Assembly: GCF_937871615.1 (NCBI RefSeq)
Contig: NZ_CALMPA010000001.1
Coordinates: forward strand, 1 to 57,431
Direction of reading: 5' to 3'
DNA: 57,431 nucleotides
Source: an uncultured Sphingomonas sp.
Lineage (GTDB): Bacteria > Pseudomonadota > Alphaproteobacteria > Sphingomonadales > Sphingomonadaceae
Shown here piece after piece: positions 35,106-44,280 of this stretch. The notes beneath the pieces were generated by a model. It was not told the DNA's origin. It saw nothing but the letters and a program-made list of their open reading frames with translations, and did no database searches. Positions within the stretch are counted from its first letter, which is position 1. Every line of letters begins with the position of its first letter. The translations under genes were made by a program, and so were the position numbers.

Positions 35106-35416
35106 TGCGCGGGCCGGGCGTGGCGGCGCTGCTCGAACGCCGGCTGATCGCGGCGGCGCAGGCGGCGGGGACGGGAATCGCGATCACCGAAAGCCGCGCG
35201 ACCGAATGGCACAGCGCGACCTTTTCGGGGATGCGGCACGAGATCATGGCGGAGGCACCGCCCTGCCCCAGGCTCGATCGCTGGCTGGCCGAACTGGCCG
35301 AGGCGGATCTTCCGGTGGCGGGGCATCTCGTCGCGGATATCGCCGTTGCGGCGATAGAGCGCGATGCGGCGCGCACCCGCTTCCGGCTGGAGGCGCTGAC
35401 GGTCGCGAACGGGTGA
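35102..35416 (+). CDS. 104-residue unknown protein coupled to the small HTH gene
   Basis: Starts MMRGPGVAALLERRLIAAAQ at an ATGATG overlapping the previous stop. It is a soluble alpha-helical protein with a central element ESRATEWHSATFSGMRHE and a Leu/Ala-rich C-terminal half (LAELAEADLPVAGHLVADIAV). No catalytic motif or membrane segment is visible, and I do not recognise the family. Being translationally coupled behind a LexA-type box, it may act in DNA-damage response or be a relic of a phage lysogeny module. The stop is 10 bases from the convergent CinA-like gene. Confidence 0.6.
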   Translation: MMRGPGVAALLERRLIAAAQAAGTGIAITESRATEWHSATFSGMRHEIMAEAPPCPRLDRWLAELAEADLPVAGHLVADIAVAAIERDAARTRFRLEALTVANG

Positions 35417-35426
35417 GCGCGGGTTG

Positions 35427-36185
35427 TCAAATCCCGCCGGAGACGGTGGGATGCCCGGCGTCCGCCAGCGCCGCCGCGAGATCGGCGACGCAGCGATCGA
35501 CCTGCTCCGCATCGGGCGAGCGGACGACGAAATTGGCGCCGGTGCGCCCTTCGCGAAAGAAGGGATAGCTGCCGATCGCGACGCCGGCATGGGCGCGCTC
35601 CATCCCGCCGAGCAGATCGGCCACCTCGCTCTCCGCCACCCAGCAGCCAAGCGTGCCGCTGACCACCGGGCGACCGCCCTCCAGCGTGCCGGTGAGCGCG
35701 TCGAGCATACCCGCCGTGATATGCGGCACGCCGGCCATGATGAACACATTGCCGATGCGAATGCCCGGCGCGCCGGACATGCGATTTTCGATCAGATCGG
35801 CGCCTTCGGGCACGCGCGCCATGCGCCGCCGTGCCTCGGTCAGCCCGCCGCGCGTGGTGTAATAACGCTCAAGCACCGCCACCGCCTTGGGATGGTGGAC
35901 CACGCCTACACCAAGCGCGGCGGCGATCGCATCGACCGTGATGTCGTCATGCGTGGGGCCGATGCCGCCGGTGGTGAAAAGATAATCGTTACGCGCGCGC
36001 AAGGTGTTCACGGCCTCCACGATCGCTTCCTCGCGATCGGGAACCACGCGCACCTCGGCCAGCCTGATGCCCTGCACGTTGAGCCACAGCGCGATCTGCG
36101 CGACATTCTTGTCCTGCGTGCGACCGGAAAGAATCTCATCGCCGATGACGACGAGCGCGGCGGTCCAGATACGTTCCTCAACCAT
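35427..36185 (-). CDS. Molybdopterin-binding/CinA-N-terminal domain protein
   Basis: A 252-residue protein of the competence/damage-inducible protein A (CinA N-terminal, MoaB/MogA fold) family, without the C-terminal deamidase domain. The molybdopterin-binding-like fold starts TAALVVIGDEILSGRTQDKN and has the hallmark FTTGGIGPTHDDITVDAIA. The later part has GCWVAESEVADLLGGMERAH. Related stand-alone proteins are thought to be pyrophosphatases, but activity is unproven here. ATG 36185 is chosen because homology begins there. It is divergent from map by 54 bases. Confidence 0.88.
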   Translation of the reverse strand: MVEERIWTAALVVIGDEILSGRTQDKNVAQIALWLNVQGIRLAEVRVVPDREEAIVEAVNTLRARNDYLFTTGGIGPTHDDITVDAIAAALGVGVVHHPKAVAVLERYYTTRGGLTEARRRMARVPEGADLIENRMSGAPGIRIGNVFIMAGVPHITAGMLDALTGTLEGGRPVVSGTLGCWVAESEVADLLGGMERAHAGVAIGSYPFFREGRTGANFVVRSPDAEQVDRCVADLAAALADAGHPTVSGGI

Positions 36186-36239
36186 GCGTTGCCGGTCATA
36201 GCCTCGCCAATCCGTGTTCGTCACGCTATATCGGGGGGC

Positions 36240-37067
36240 ATGACCGAATACGTTACCGTAACCAGCGATGCGCCGCTCGGGCGCGACGGCGCGATCAAGC
36301 TCCACGGGCGCGATGCGTTCGACGGGATGCACAAGGCCGGGCGGCTCGCCGCCGAAACGCTCGACATGATCGTGCCGCACATGGTGCCCGGCGTCACCAC
36401 CGGCGAGATCGACCGGATGATCCACGATTTCATCCTGAGCAAGGGCGGCGTGCCCGCGACGCTCGGCTATCGCGGCTATACGCATAGCTCGTGCATCTCG
36501 ATCAATCATGTTGTGTGCCACGGCATCCCCGGTGACAAGGCGCTGAAATCTGGCGATATCGTCAATGTGGACGTGACGCCGATCCTCGATGGCTGGCACG
36601 GCGATTCGAGCCGCATGTACCTGATCGGCGATGTGCCGCTGAAGGCGAAGCGGCTGGTCGACGTGACCTATGAATGCCTGATGCTCGGGATCGAGCAGGC
36701 GCGCCCCGGCAACCACCTGGGCGACGTGGCGAACGCGATCCAGCGCCATGCCGAAGGGCATCGTTACGGCGTGGTGCGCGATTTCTGCGGCCATGGGCTG
36801 GGCCGGCTGTTCCATGACGCGCCGGAGGTGATCCACGTCGGCCGCCCCGGCACCGGGCCGGAATTGCGCCCCGGCATGATCTTCACGATCGAACCGATGA
36901 TTAACATCGGCCGCCCCGACGTGAAGCTGCTCGATGACGGCTGGACCGCGGTGACGCGCGATCGCTCGCTTTCGGCGCAGTTCGAACATTCGATCGGCAT
37001 CACCGAAGACGGGTGCGAGATATTCACGCTGTCGCCCGCGGGGCTGGATCGTCCGCCTTACGCTTGA
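36240..37067 (+). CDS. map: Type I methionine aminopeptidase
   Basis: A 275-residue metalloprotease that removes initiator methionine in the cytoplasm. The dinuclear metal ligands are visible: Asp in DIVNVDVTPILDGWHGDSS (two Asp), His in FCGHGLGRLFHDAP, Glu in MIFTIEPMINIG, and Glu in SAQFEHSIGITEDG. The substrate His lies in GYTHSSCISINHVVCHGIP. The short N-terminal extension is typical of alphaproteobacterial type Ia forms. ATG 36240 is preceded by GGGGGG. Confidence 0.95.
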   Translation: MTEYVTVTSDAPLGRDGAIKLHGRDAFDGMHKAGRLAAETLDMIVPHMVPGVTTGEIDRMIHDFILSKGGVPATLGYRGYTHSSCISINHVVCHGIPGDKALKSGDIVNVDVTPILDGWHGDSSRMYLIGDVPLKAKRLVDVTYECLMLGIEQARPGNHLGDVANAIQRHAEGHRYGVVRDFCGHGLGRLFHDAPEVIHVGRPGTGPELRPGMIFTIEPMINIGRPDVKLLDDGWTAVTRDRSLSAQFEHSIGITEDGCEIFTLSPAGLDRPPYA

Positions 37068-37088
37068 TGGCGGCGCGGCGCCGTCCGC

Positions 37089-37826
37089 TCAGCACCCTGC
37101 CCCATCAAGCCGATAGACGTGGATCATCCCGTCGGTGAAATATCTGTCCCCGCCACCGTTGCGATGCCAGCCGGGCGGGATGCGTGAGGGGAATGCGCCC
37201 GCCAGTTGCGCGCCGCTCGCCCGCAGCAGCGCGCCGGCGGCGTCGCGTTCGTCGTCCACCTGCGGGCCGATGTGGTGGGTGATCTGGAGCGTGAACAGGC
37301 TGAGGCCGACGCCGCGATCGAATGTCGCCGCCGCCATCCAGTCACGCGGGGCCACGCGCCAGAAGCGGATATGGTGGCGCTTGTCGGCGCTTTTCCCCGC
37401 ATCGCGCTGGAACGCGAATTCCTGCGGCGCGTCGGCGAAATAGAGCGGGCTGACCGGCGCCTGCGGATAGGGACGCGCGAACAGCACGCTCGCCGCGATG
37501 CCGAGGCCGGAGCGCAGATCGACCGGATCGGCGAGCGACCAGCCGGCGCGGCGGAACGCGCATTCGATCGCGCCACGCTCCCCGCGCAGACGCAGGTTGA
37601 TCGGATCGCCGGGGATATCCTGCGCGGTATAGGAGATGATCTGATCGCGCCGGCCGATCAATTTGTGTTCGTGATGGCTCCACAGCCGCGGCAACCCGCC
37701 ATAAGCAAGCGCGATCCACAACGCCGGCAACCCGACAAGCACGAACGCGGCGATCGTCGCCCAATGCCAGCGGCGTAACCGGCGCGCGCGGCGCGGTCGC
37801 ATCGGTTCGGCTGGAGCGCGGTGCAT
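37089..37826 (-). CDS. Membrane-anchored LssY C-terminal domain protein
   Basis: A 245-residue protein. It has a very basic N-terminus, one membrane segment (WATIAAFVLVGLPALWIALAY, about residues 22-42), then an extracytoplasmic LssY-C domain: GDPINLRLRGERGAIECAF, DLRSGLGIAASVLF and HHIRFWR, then TFDRGVGLSLFTLQITHHI and VDDERDAAGALL. The domain is widespread, often fused to PAP2 phosphatases, but its function is unknown. It is convergent with map. Confidence 0.85.
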   Translation of the reverse strand: MHRAPAEPMRPRRARRLRRWHWATIAAFVLVGLPALWIALAYGGLPRLWSHHEHKLIGRRDQIISYTAQDIPGDPINLRLRGERGAIECAFRRAGWSLADPVDLRSGLGIAASVLFARPYPQAPVSPLYFADAPQEFAFQRDAGKSADKRHHIRFWRVAPRDWMAAATFDRGVGLSLFTLQITHHIGPQVDDERDAAGALLRASGAQLAGAFPSRIPPGWHRNGGGDRYFTDGMIHVYRLDGAGC

Positions 37827-37985
37827 CGCTGGAAGCTGGCGCGGTTTGCGCGCGACGGCAATGACCTTGCGCCAATCGGGGCGCGATTAAACGACGCGAC
37901 TTAAATCCCTTTCCTTCGCCTTCGTCCTGCGCCACCATCCCCGCCGACGACTCCGGACAAAACCATGGAGCGGGGGGAGAGGCTT

Positions 37986-40160
37986 ATGCGGAACGGTTTC
38001 GCGCTGGCGGCGATCGCGGCGCTGCTCGCATCGTGCGGCGGCAACAACCAGCCGGCGAAAAGCGGCGCATCGGGGGTCGGCAAGGTCGACGGGGCGCTGC
38101 TCACCACCGGCGGCGACGGCAGCGACTGGGCGATGACCGGGTTCAATTATTCGGAAACGCGCTTCTCCCCGCTCACCCAGATCAATGCGGATAATGTCGG
38201 CAAGCTCGGCGTCGCATGGTTCGCCGACATGCCGGACGCGCGCGGGCAGGAAGCCACGCCGATCGTGATCGACGGCAAATTGTTCGTCACCGGCCCATGG
38301 TCAAAAGTGTTCGCCTATGACGCGGTGACCGGCAAGCCGCTGTGGACCTATGATCCCAAGGTCGATCCGCAAAAGGGCGTGCAGGCGTGTTGCGATGTGG
38401 TGAATCGCGGCGTGGCGGCGTGGAAGGGGCGGCTCTATCTCGGCACGCTCGACGGGCGGCTGATCGCGCTCGACGCGGCGACGGGCAAGGAGGACTGGTC
38501 GGTCCAGACCACCGACAAGGCCAAGCCCTATACGATCACCGGCGCGCCGCGCGTGGTGAAGGATATGGTGCTGATCGGCAATGGCGGCGCGGAATTCGGC
38601 GTGCGCGGCTATGTGACGGCTTATGATGCCGCGACGGGCGCGAAGAAATGGCGCTTCTACACCGTCCCCAATCCCACCGGCGCGAAGGACAATGAGGCAT
38701 CCGACGCGGCGATGGCGAAAGCGGCGCCCACCTGGTCCGCCAACGGCCAGTGGAAGCAATCCGGCGGCGGCGGCACGGTGTGGGATTCGATCGTCTATGA
38801 TCCCGAACTGGATCAACTCTATCTCGGCGTGGGCAACGGCTCGCCCTGGAACCACGGCCTCAGATCAGAGGGCAAGGGCGACAATCTGTTCCTGTCCTCG
38901 ATCGTCGCGCTGAAGCCGGAGACGGGCGAATATCTGTGGCATTATCAGGAAACGCCCGCCGAAAGCTGGGATTTCACCGCGACCCAGCCGATCAACCTCG
39001 CCACGCTCACGATCGGCGGCAAGCAGCGCAAGGTGCTGATGCAGGCGCCGAAGAACGGCTTCTTCTACGTTATCGACCGCACCAACGGCACGCTCATCAA
39101 CGCCGGCCAGTTCATCCCCGGCGTCAACTGGGCGAGCGGGTATGACATGAAGACCGGGCGGCCGATCGAGAATCCGGCGGCGCGTTATTACAAGACGGGC
39201 AAGCCGTTCCTCGCCGTGCCGTCAGCGATCGCCGCGCATAACTGGCAGCCGATGAGCTTCAATCCCAAGGCCGGCCTCGCCTATATCCCGGCGCAGATCG
39301 TCGGCGCGGGCTATATGGCGAGCAGCGATCCGCTCGATCAGGCCAAGCCGATCGGGTTCAACGTCGGCGAGAATCTCGGCGCGCTGATGTATCCGCGCGA
39401 CGCCGCGACGATCAAGGCGGCGACGGCGGGCGCCACGGGCCTGCTGGTGGCGTGGGATCCGGTGGCGAACAAGCCGAGATGGACGGTGAAATATCCCGCG
39501 CCATGGAACGGCGGCACGATGACCACGGCGGGCAATCTCGTCTTCCAGGGCACCGCGCTGGGCGAGTTCCGCGCTTATGCCGCCGATACGGGGAAGCAAT
39601 TGCTCGCCTATCCGGTCGGCACCGGGATCATGGCGGGGGCGGCGACCTATATGGCCGGGGGCACGCAATATGTCGCGGTGCTCGCCGGGCGCGGCGGCGC
39701 GCTGCCGCTGTCGATCGGCTATGCCATCGGCAAGGCGGCGGAGGTGCCCAACCATCCACGCCTCATCGTGTTCAAGCTGGGCGGCACGGTGGCGCTCCCC
39801 GCCACCACCGCGCCCGACAGCGCGGCGGTGCCGCTGCCGGCGGCGAGCGGCACGCCCGAGCAGGTGGCGCAGGGCCGCGCGCTGTTCGGTCGATACTGCC
39901 AGGTGTGCCATGGCGCGTCGGCAGCCGGCGGCGGGGGCGTGCTGCCCAACCTGCAACGCTCCGGCACGCTTGGCAATGCGGATGGGTGGAAGTCTATTGT
40001 GATCGACGGCGCGCTCAAGGATCGGGGCATGGTCAGCTTCGCCAAGGTGCTGACGCCCGATCAGGCGCAATTGATCCGCCTCTATGTGATCGACGAGGCG
40101 CATTGGGCACGAAAAAACCTGAGCACCAGCGGGGCGGCCCCGGTCGCCCCCGCCAGGTGA
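37986..40160 (+). CDS. PQQ-dependent quinohemoprotein alcohol dehydrogenase, lipoprotein form
   Basis: A 724-residue periplasmic dehydrogenase. The N-terminus MRNGFALAAIAALLASCGG has a lipobox (LASC). An eight-bladed PQQ propeller follows, with the adjacent-cysteine element GVQACCDVVNRG (vicinal disulfide of quinoprotein alcohol dehydrogenases), ALDAATGKEDW-type W-motifs, and the active-site Asp in ESWDFTATQP. The residue two after that Asp is Thr, not the Asp of lanthanide XoxF enzymes, so calcium is expected. The C-terminal domain carries the heme site CQVCHG and is typical of type II enzymes. The ATG at 37986 has GGGGGGAGAGG upstream. No PQQ synthesis genes are in the window. Confidence 0.93.
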   Translation: MRNGFALAAIAALLASCGGNNQPAKSGASGVGKVDGALLTTGGDGSDWAMTGFNYSETRFSPLTQINADNVGKLGVAWFADMPDARGQEATPIVIDGKLFVTGPWSKVFAYDAVTGKPLWTYDPKVDPQKGVQACCDVVNRGVAAWKGRLYLGTLDGRLIALDAATGKEDWSVQTTDKAKPYTITGAPRVVKDMVLIGNGGAEFGVRGYVTAYDAATGAKKWRFYTVPNPTGAKDNEASDAAMAKAAPTWSANGQWKQSGGGGTVWDSIVYDPELDQLYLGVGNGSPWNHGLRSEGKGDNLFLSSIVALKPETGEYLWHYQETPAESWDFTATQPINLATLTIGGKQRKVLMQAPKNGFFYVIDRTNGTLINAGQFIPGVNWASGYDMKTGRPIENPAARYYKTGKPFLAVPSAIAAHNWQPMSFNPKAGLAYIPAQIVGAGYMASSDPLDQAKPIGFNVGENLGALMYPRDAATIKAATAGATGLLVAWDPVANKPRWTVKYPAPWNGGTMTTAGNLVFQGTALGEFRAYAADTGKQLLAYPVGTGIMAGAATYMAGGTQYVAVLAGRGGALPLSIGYAIGKAAEVPNHPRLIVFKLGGTVALPATTAPDSAAVPLPAASGTPEQVAQGRALFGRYCQVCHGASAAGGGGVLPNLQRSGTLGNADGWKSIVIDGALKDRGMVSFAKVLTPDQAQLIRLYVIDEAHWARKNLSTSGAAPVAPAR

Positions 40161-40161
40161 C

Positions 40162-40207
40162 CGGAGGCGGCGGCGCGCTCCCCCTCCTCTGCGCGCCGCT
40201 GCCTCCG
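40162..40207 (+). terminator. Long hairpin right after the PQQ dehydrogenase
   Basis: CGGAGGCGGCGGCGCG (40162-40177) pairs with CGCGCCGCTGCCTCCG (40192-40207), a 16-base stem with one G-U pair and a 14-base loop, starting one base after the stop codon. There is no T tract; it probably insulates glnB from read-through. Confidence 0.65.
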
Positions 40208-40225
40208 AAACCGGCAGCCACTGCC

Positions 40226-40707
<482 letters not shown>

Positions 40708-40781
40708 TCCGCCGCATCATATTGTGAACCTCCGCCGGCACGCCAGCGCCGGCGCAATTTACTGACGAAGGGCATTCTATC

Positions 40782-42194
40782 ATGGCAACTACGGCCAGCG
40801 ACGTTCTGAAGCGCATCAAGGATGAGGAGATCGAATGGGTCGATCTTCGCTTCACCGATCCCAAGGGCAAGTGGCAGCACCTGACGATGTGCGCCGGCGT
40901 GCTGGGCGAGGATGAACTGACCGACGGCCTGATGTTCGACGGCTCGTCGATCGCCGGGTGGAAGGCGATCAACGAATCCGACATGACGCTGAAGCCCGAT
41001 CTCGACGCGATCTACACCGATCCCTTCTCGGCCACGCCGATGCTGATCCTGATCTGCGATATCGTGGAGCCGGCGACCGGCGAGCTTTATTCGCGCGATC
41101 CGCGCTCCACCGCGAAGCGCGCCGAATCCTATCTGAAGACGCTCGGCATCGGGGACACCGTCTATGTCGGCCCCGAAGCCGAATTCTTCATGTTCGACGA
41201 CGTGCGCTTCGAGAACAGCTATTCGACGAGCTATTACAAGATCGACGATATCGAGCTGCCGGGCAACACCGGCCGCGAATATGAGGGCGGCAACCTCGGC
41301 CACCGCCCGCGCGCCAAGGGCGGCTATTTCCCCGTCGCGCCGGTCGATTCGGCGGTCGACATCCGTGGCGAGATGGTCTCCACCATGCTCGAAATGGGCC
41401 TGCCGTGCGACAAGCACCACCATGAGGTGGCCGCCGCGCAGCACGAACTGGGCCTGATGTATGGCACGCTGACCACCACGGCGGACCGGATGCAGATCTA
41501 CAAATATGTCGTGCATCAGGTCGCCCATGCTTACGGCAAGTCGGCGACGTTCATGCCCAAGCCGATCAAGGAAGATAACGGCTCGGGGATGCACACGCAC
41601 TTCTCGATCTGGCAGGGCAGCAACCCGCTGTTCGCGGGCAACGGCTATGCCGGCCTTTCCGACATGTGCCTCTATTTCATCGGCGGCATCATCAAGCACG
41701 CCAAGGCGCTGAACGCCTTCACCAACCCGTCGACCAACAGCTACAAGCGGCTGGTGCCGGGTTATGAAGCGCCAGTGCTGCTCGCTTATTCGAGCCGCAA
41801 CCGTTCGGCCTCGTGCCGCATCCCTTATGGCGCGGGCGCCAAGGCGAAGCGCGTCGAGGTGCGTTTCCCGGACGCGCTGGCGAACCCGTATCTCGCTTAC
41901 GCGGCGCTGATGATGGCCGGGCTCGACGGCATCCAGAACAAGATCCATCCCGGCGACGCGATGGACAAGAACCTCTACGATCTGCCGCCCGCCGAACTGG
42001 CGCAGGTGCCGACGGTCTGCGCGTCGCTGCGCGAGGCGCTGGATTCGCTGACGGCGGATCATGAATTCCTGCTCAAGGGCGATGTCTTCTGCAAGGAGCA
42101 GATCGAATCCTATATCGAGCTGAAGTGGGAGGAAGTCGCCCGCTGGGAAATGACCCCGAGCCCGGTGGAATATGATATGTATTACAGCGGGTAA
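40782..42194 (+). CDS. glnA: Type I glutamine synthetase
   Basis: A 470-residue dodecameric enzyme making glutamine from glutamate, ammonia and ATP. The conserved features are [34 protein letters not shown] (metal), [19 protein letters not shown] (latch/ATP), [10 protein letters not shown] and the adenylylation Tyr in [11 protein letters not shown]. This means GlnE-type covalent control through PII is possible. The ATG at 40782 has AAGGG upstream. A strong terminator follows the stop. Confidence 0.98.
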   Translation: MATTASDVLKRIKDEEIEWVDLRFTDPKGKWQHLTMCAGVLGEDELTDGLMFDGSSIAGWKAINESDMTLKPDLDAIYTDPFSATPMLILICDIVEPATGELYSRDPRSTAKRAESYLKTLGIGDTVYVGPEAEFFMFDDVRFENSYSTSYYKIDDIELPGNTGREYEGGNLGHRPRAKGGYFPVAPVDSAVDIRGEMVSTMLEMGLPCDKHHHEVAAAQHELGLMYGTLTTTADRMQIYKYVVHQVAHAYGKSATFMPKPIKEDNGSGMHTHFSIWQGSNPLFAGNGYAGLSDMCLYFIGGIIKHAKALNAFTNPSTNSYKRLVPGYEAPVLLAYSSRNRSASCRIPYGAGAKAKRVEVRFPDALANPYLAYAALMMAGLDGIQNKIHPGDAMDKNLYDLPPAELAQVPTVCASLREALDSLTADHEFLLKGDVFCKEQIESYIELKWEEVARWEMTPSPVEYDMYYSG

Positions 42195-42267
42195 GGCGCG
42201 ACCGCGCTCGCGCCGGTCCGCGCAGCGGAGACCCGCTGACGGCCGGCGTCGCGCCTAGCGACGACCG

Positions 42268-42298
42268 ACGGCGCGGCTTTGCCGCGCCGTTTGCGTTT
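42268..42298 (+). terminator. Rho-independent terminator of glnBA
   Basis: ACGGCGCGGC (42268-42277) pairs exactly with GCCGCGCCGT (42281-42290) over a TTT loop, followed by TTGCGTTT. It is a compact 10-base stem 73 bases after the glnA stop. Confidence 0.85.
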
Positions 42299-42397
42299 GG
42301 GAAAACCGCTCCCCCGATCGCACCGAACGGAACCCACCCCGTTCGGCACGATACAAAACAAACCGGCGCGCCCGCTCCCCGGCCCTACCCCGCCCTA

Positions 42398-42847
42398 TCA
42401 GTACCGCGCCGGATCGGGCGTCGGCGCATTGCACGCCGCGGTGTTGCCATGGTCACACGCAGCGACCTGCCGCCGCCAATCGGTCATCGCATCGGCATAA
42501 GCGCGCTCCTGCCGGGCATAACGCGCATCGTTGCGCGCGATCTGGCGATGACGCGCGCGCCGCGCCTGACGATAGACCTGGATATCGGCGGCATATTGCG
42601 CCGCATCCACCTGTTGCACCGCCGTCTGCGCCGAACTCTCGGCGAGCGCGGCGCGGTTGGCGGCCACGACGCCGGGGCGACCGGCGGCGTCGATCGCCTC
42701 GGTGCGTGCGCTATCCTTGTCATAGCCGCGATCATAGGGCAGCGGCGTATGCGGCGCGTCGAGATCGGGCGCGGGCATGTTCTGGGCGATCGTCGGCGCG
42801 GCGACGGCGAGTGTCGTCCCCGCGATCAGCAGCGGAAGAATGCGCAT
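42398..42847 (-). CDS. Secreted protein of unknown function with Ala/Arg coiled region
   Basis: A 149-residue protein with a clear signal peptide (MRILPLLIAGTTLAVAAPTIAQ). The mature part has an Ala/Gln/Arg-rich helical section (residues 70-125, e.g. QVYRQARRARHRQIARND) and two cysteines in VAACDHGNTAACNAP near the C-terminus that could form a disulfide. I do not recognise the family. It is convergent with glnA. Confidence 0.75.
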   Translation of the reverse strand: MRILPLLIAGTTLAVAAPTIAQNMPAPDLDAPHTPLPYDRGYDKDSARTEAIDAAGRPGVVAANRAALAESSAQTAVQQVDAAQYAADIQVYRQARRARHRQIARNDARYARQERAYADAMTDWRRQVAACDHGNTAACNAPTPDPARY

Positions 42848-42918
42848 CGCAAAAAACCTCCTGACGAGATGCGATTCAACCGCGCGCGCGGACGAGAGGT
42901 TCCCGCCGCACCGCCCCT

Positions 42919-43656
42919 TCAGAACGAGAAGCTGGCGCGCGCCGTCAGGCGGTCTCCGCTGTTGCGCGCATCGGCATAGGGCGACGGCATCGCCCGCCGC
43001 ACATCGGTGCCCGAATAATCCAGCCCGAGCGTCAGCGGGCCGGTGATGCGGCGCACGCCGATCAGCCAGTCGCTGTAATTGCCGCCGGGCCGCAGCCGCG
43101 CCGCGCGCAGCGGATCATCGACCGAGCCGGACGAATGGCCGATGCTGGCGTTGAAGGTATAGGGCGTCGCCGGCAGCCCGAATTGCGCGCGCGCGGAAAC
43201 GTATAGATTGTCGCCGCCGATCGCGCTTTGTGACGGGGCGTAGCGCGCATCCGCGCCGATCTGCGCCGGGCCGAGCTGATAACTCAACCCCAGCCCGCCT
43301 TCGACATAATCCATGCCCCCGCGCGCGCCGGTGAACAGATGCGCCACCACGAAGCCCTCGCCGCGAAAGCCCATGCCGAGATCCATGCCATAGCCGAGCG
43401 ATCCGTCGATCACCGCATCCGCCCCGCCGGCGCGCGGGCTTTCGCGCAGGCCCGTGACGCGCGCGCCGATATCGAAGCCCGACGGGAGTTGGAGCGACAG
43501 CGAGGCCGATGGCGCGAGCTTCCCCTCGCTCCAGCTTATGCCGCGACGCCGCTCGTCCGTCGCGACATCGACCGAGCCGCCGACCGACACCTGCGCGGCG
43601 GCGGGCAGCGCGGCGCAGGCGAAAAGCGCGGCGGCAAGGCATTCGGCGTGGCGCAT
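42919..43656 (-). CDS. TorF-family putative outer-membrane porin
   Basis: A 245-residue beta-barrel-like protein with a signal peptide (CLAAALFACAALPAAAQ). The mature start VSVGGSVDVATDERRRGISW resembles the SDYRFRGIS motif of the TorF/TIGR02001 porin family. Alternating strands continue to the C-terminal aromatic LTARASFSF, a typical outer-membrane insertion end. ATG 43656 starts 1 base after the stop of the upstream gene, so the two are probably co-translated. Confidence 0.78.
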   Translation of the reverse strand: MRHAECLAAALFACAALPAAAQVSVGGSVDVATDERRRGISWSEGKLAPSASLSLQLPSGFDIGARVTGLRESPRAGGADAVIDGSLGYGMDLGMGFRGEGFVVAHLFTGARGGMDYVEGGLGLSYQLGPAQIGADARYAPSQSAIGGDNLYVSARAQFGLPATPYTFNASIGHSSGSVDDPLRAARLRPGGNYSDWLIGVRRITGPLTLGLDYSGTDVRRAMPSPYADARNSGDRLTARASFSF

Positions 43657-43657
43657 G

Positions 43658-44095
43658 TCAGTCCCCGATATCGCCGTTGGCGTCGTTGAGTTCGGCGGCC
43701 AGAGTCTCGCGGTCCCGCGCCGCTGCGTCAATCATATGCGCGCGCAGCCGATCGGCCCGGCGCGCCACTTCACCCTTGATCGCTCTGCCCGCGCCTTCGC
43801 ACCAGCCGGCGTAACGGCCACGCAGCGGGGCTTCATCCACCGCGATATCGCGCGCCAGCATATGCCCGGCGGGATGCAGCGCCTCGCGCCGGACGCTGAT
43901 CCGTGCCGTCCAGTCGCAACGCAGCGTATTCGCCCGGCCGGGCGCGCCCGCCGTGCCCGCCTGCCGCCGCTCCACCTCGATCGTGCCGCGATAGATCGCA
44001 TCCACCGTGCCGCCGCGATGATCGACGCTCGCGCGATGCAGCTCGATCACCTCGCTTCCGCCGAGCAACAGCCCGGCCACGAGCAACCACGTCAT
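43658..44095 (-). CDS. Unknown secreted protein coupled to the porin
   Basis: A 145-residue protein beginning with a hydrophobic segment MTWLLVAGLLLGGSEVIEL, a short signal peptide or anchor. The mature part is charged, with two cysteines (NTLRCDW and YAGWCEG) and an Arg/Ala-rich helical C-terminus. I do not recognise it. The stop is one base before the porin ATG, so the pair forms a small envelope operon. Confidence 0.65.
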   Translation of the reverse strand: MTWLLVAGLLLGGSEVIELHRASVDHRGGTVDAIYRGTIEVERRQAGTAGAPGRANTLRCDWTARISVRREALHPAGHMLARDIAVDEAPLRGRYAGWCEGAGRAIKGEVARRADRLRAHMIDAAARDRETLAAELNDANGDIGD

Positions 44096-44280
44096 TCCCA
44101 GTCTCCGTTTCCGCGTTTCGCAGCGCCGAAGTGGCCGCGCCGGGTGGCGCGTTCAACCGATAGCGCGGCGGGGCAACAATTCCTCACAGGCGGGCCATGT
44201 TGGCGATCGTGCCGCGTGGCGATCGACAAAGCCGCCGCCACGCGGCACGATCGCGCGCGACACATTCGGGGGTTCGCCAC

